From assembly GCA_964628985.1 (NCBI GenBank), contig CAZVNJ010000013.1, forward strand, positions 1 through 51,923: 51,923 nucleotides of DNA. The letters are read 5' to 3'. How positions within the stretch are numbered: position 1 is the first letter of the stretch; each line of letters starts with the position of its first letter. Source of the stretch: SURF-43 sp964628985 (GTDB taxonomy: Bacteria > Chloroflexota > Dehalococcoidia > UBA2979). Below the pieces are notes generated by a model. It saw nothing but the letters and a program-made list of their open reading frames with translations. It did not search any database and was not told the DNA's origin. This document shows, piece by piece, positions 50,960 through 51,923 of this stretch. The position numbers were made by a program, and so were the translations under genes.

Positions 50960-51445
50960 CCGGCTACCTCTCGTCCCAGTGCCATGAATCTGCCGGTCGC
51001 CCGAGAATGGGCCCGCAGGATTATCCCACCTCGGCCCAAATCGCCGCCGGCGCCCGGGATCGCCTGCCAGTCGACCCTCGTCTTCGCTCCGGGCGGGCTG
51101 CGGTTACCACGAGCGTGTTCGGCCCGTTGCTGCGGAGCTCGAAGGTCACTCTCACTTAACGCAAACGAGAGGGTGATCCGGCAGATTCGATAAATGCTCT
51201 CCTTCACGAGAAGGGAAGTGTGACAAAGGTCTGCCGGCAGATTCCGATCATCCATTCATCTAACGAAAGGGAGAGGGTGACGCGGACTGCGTGCAAGTTA
51301 GACAACTTGCTGTTCACGCGAACGACAGAGTCCTGTGCCTGTTCGTGCAATCACTAATCCCCGATTCCTAGGTGCTACAAGGGCCGCCTCAGAGGGGTTT
51401 GGAGCGGGTACGCCGGGACCACCGGCGTGCTCAGGAGGGGACATA
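50960..51445. repeat. Divergent control region with repeated and inverted motifs
   Basis: This 486-bp stretch has no gene I can support. The 11-mer CCGGCAGATTC occurs three times: minus strand 50996-50986, plus strand 51178-51188 and 51234-51244. A second direct repeat, TAACGCAAACGAGAGGGTGA (51157-51176) and TAACGAAAGGGAGAGGGTGA (51261-51280), matches at 17 of 20 positions with 104-bp spacing. A perfect inverted repeat GCAAGTT-AGAC-AACTTGC sits at 51293-51310. A -10 for the Mo operon is at 51025-51020. These look like regulator sites for the two divergent transcripts. Confidence 0.65.
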
Positions 51446-51923
51446 GTGGAGTCGAATTACTGGAAGAGCCGGGTCAGCCGGCGCACCGCACTGCGCGGCA
51501 CGGGGCTCGGCCTCGCCGGCCTCGCGGGTGCTGCGCTCGTCGGGTGTGGGAGCAAGAAGACGGACGCTCCCGCGGGTGGCGGTGAAGCCAGCCGCATCCA
51601 GGACGCGGCGAAGGGCGGCGCGCAGACCGCGGACACAGGCGGCACGCCGGTCCCGAAGGACCAGGTCCGGGTGAAGCCCGGCATGTACGAGGGCGCTGTG
51701 CCCCCGTCCGCCGCGGAGCGCAACCCGAAGGTGAACGCCAAGTACGGCGGCACGTTGAAGATGCGCTACCTGGACCCGCCGCGCATGGACATCTCGCGCA
51801 CCAACTCGTGCACGATTGACATGACGCTTTCGCTCACGAACAACAAGTTGACCCGCGCCAAGCTCGGACCGCTGGCCGACCCGTTCAACGTGGAGATCGA
51901 GCCGGACCTCGCTGAGAAGTGGG
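51446..51923 (+). CDS. ABC transporter substrate-binding protein, Tat/lipoprotein, family 5 (partial)
   Basis: The reading frame starts at GTG 51446 behind AGGAGGGG and runs off the window end. The first 35 residues are a twin-arginine signal (SRRTALRG) with hydrophobic core and lipobox LVGC, then a Gly/Ala/Pro linker. From about residue 97 the sequence YGGTLKMRYLDPPRMD and FNVEIEPDLAEKW match the opening of peptide/nickel/opine-type binding proteins (SBP_bac_5). Divergence from the Mo-hydroxylase operon suggests it may import that enzyme's substrate. Confidence 0.85.
   Translation, partial: MESNYWKSRVSRRTALRGTGLGLAGLAGAALVGCGSKKTDAPAGGGEASRIQDAAKGGAQTADTGGTPVPKDQVRVKPGMYEGAVPPSAAERNPKVNAKYGGTLKMRYLDPPRMDISRTNSCTIDMTLSLTNNKLTRAKLGPLADPFNVEIEPDLAEKW

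Noticed and set aside
1..51923. CRISPR arrays, insertion sequences or prophage genes
   Set aside because: No regularly spaced repeats, transposases or phage structural genes are visible. The only recombinase-like sequence is the domain fused to the GreA-like protein.

Overview
The window is about 52 kb of dense, high-GC bacterial chromosome with short intergenic gaps and frequent 1-4 bp gene overlaps. The gene set points to an aerobic, cytochrome-c-rich bacterium. It includes a caa3-type cytochrome c oxidase, a complete System I cytochrome c maturation cluster, Ku/LigD end joining, an F420/LLM-type oxidoreductase, CaiB CoA-transferase, xanthine-dehydrogenase-type molybdenum hydroxylase and NAD synthetase. 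My best guess is an aerobic member of Chloroflexota (Dehalococcoidia/Tepidiforma-like) rather than an actinobacterium. This is an inference from gene content and protein style; no rRNA is present to settle it.

Layout. 1-5.1 kb: end of a probable rsmD, coaD, a coiled-coil protein, then on the minus strand leuS with a leucine-rich leader peptide and strong hairpins in front of it, followed by a secreted alpha/beta-hydrolase-like protein that lacks its nucleophile serine. 5.1-10.5 kb: individual metabolic genes (PQQ-type sugar dehydrogenase lipoprotein, L-2-hydroxyglutarate oxidase, monoacylglycerol lipase-like hydrolase, LLM oxidoreductase, aldo/keto reductase). 10.5-11.9 kb: fluoride channel plus an AT-richer RelA/SpoT-domain gene and a small partner gene beside tRNA-Ala(GGC). 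12-19.4 kb: GDPD, CaiB CoA-transferase, two membrane proteins of unknown function, rsmG, a GreA-like factor with an extra N-terminal domain, and an ABC-2 exporter.

19.4-33.6 kb is a respiratory block. An 11-gene minus-strand unit (tlpA/ccmG, ccmE, ccmF, ccmH, ccmI-like, an unknown secreted protein, ccmA, ccmB, ccmC, ccmD, ctaB) matures c-type cytochromes and makes heme O. It is divergent from ctaC-ctaD-ctaE-ctaF, which encodes the oxidase that uses those cofactors. Two tandem ctaG copper-insertion paralogues lie convergent to it behind a strong bidirectional terminator hairpin.

33.7-38.7 kb: nadE with a palindromic operator-like site, then an overlapping three-gene minus-strand unit (unknown, ROK-like, DegT-like) in which two 'enzymes' have lost or replaced the canonical catalytic residue, then a folP-like gene. 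38.7-43.4 kb: excalibur-domain membrane protein, LigD and Ku. 43.4-46.7 kb: uncharacterised genes, a decayed partial duplicate of one of them, and a PAS/GGDEF/EAL protein with a degenerate GGDEF. 46.9-51.0 kb: xanthine-dehydrogenase-family operon (FAD, Fe-S and Mo subunits) ending in a MoaD/ThiS-like gene. The divergent 486-bp gap up to a Tat/lipoprotein ABC substrate-binding protein (cut by the window end) carries three copies of an 11-mer shared by both promoter regions.

The most interesting signals are the leuS leader-peptide attenuator, the unknown protein locked inside the ccm operon, the enzyme-like genes with replaced catalytic residues, the tRNA-adjacent RelA/SpoT pair, and the repeated site between the Mo-hydroxylase operon and the transporter gene.
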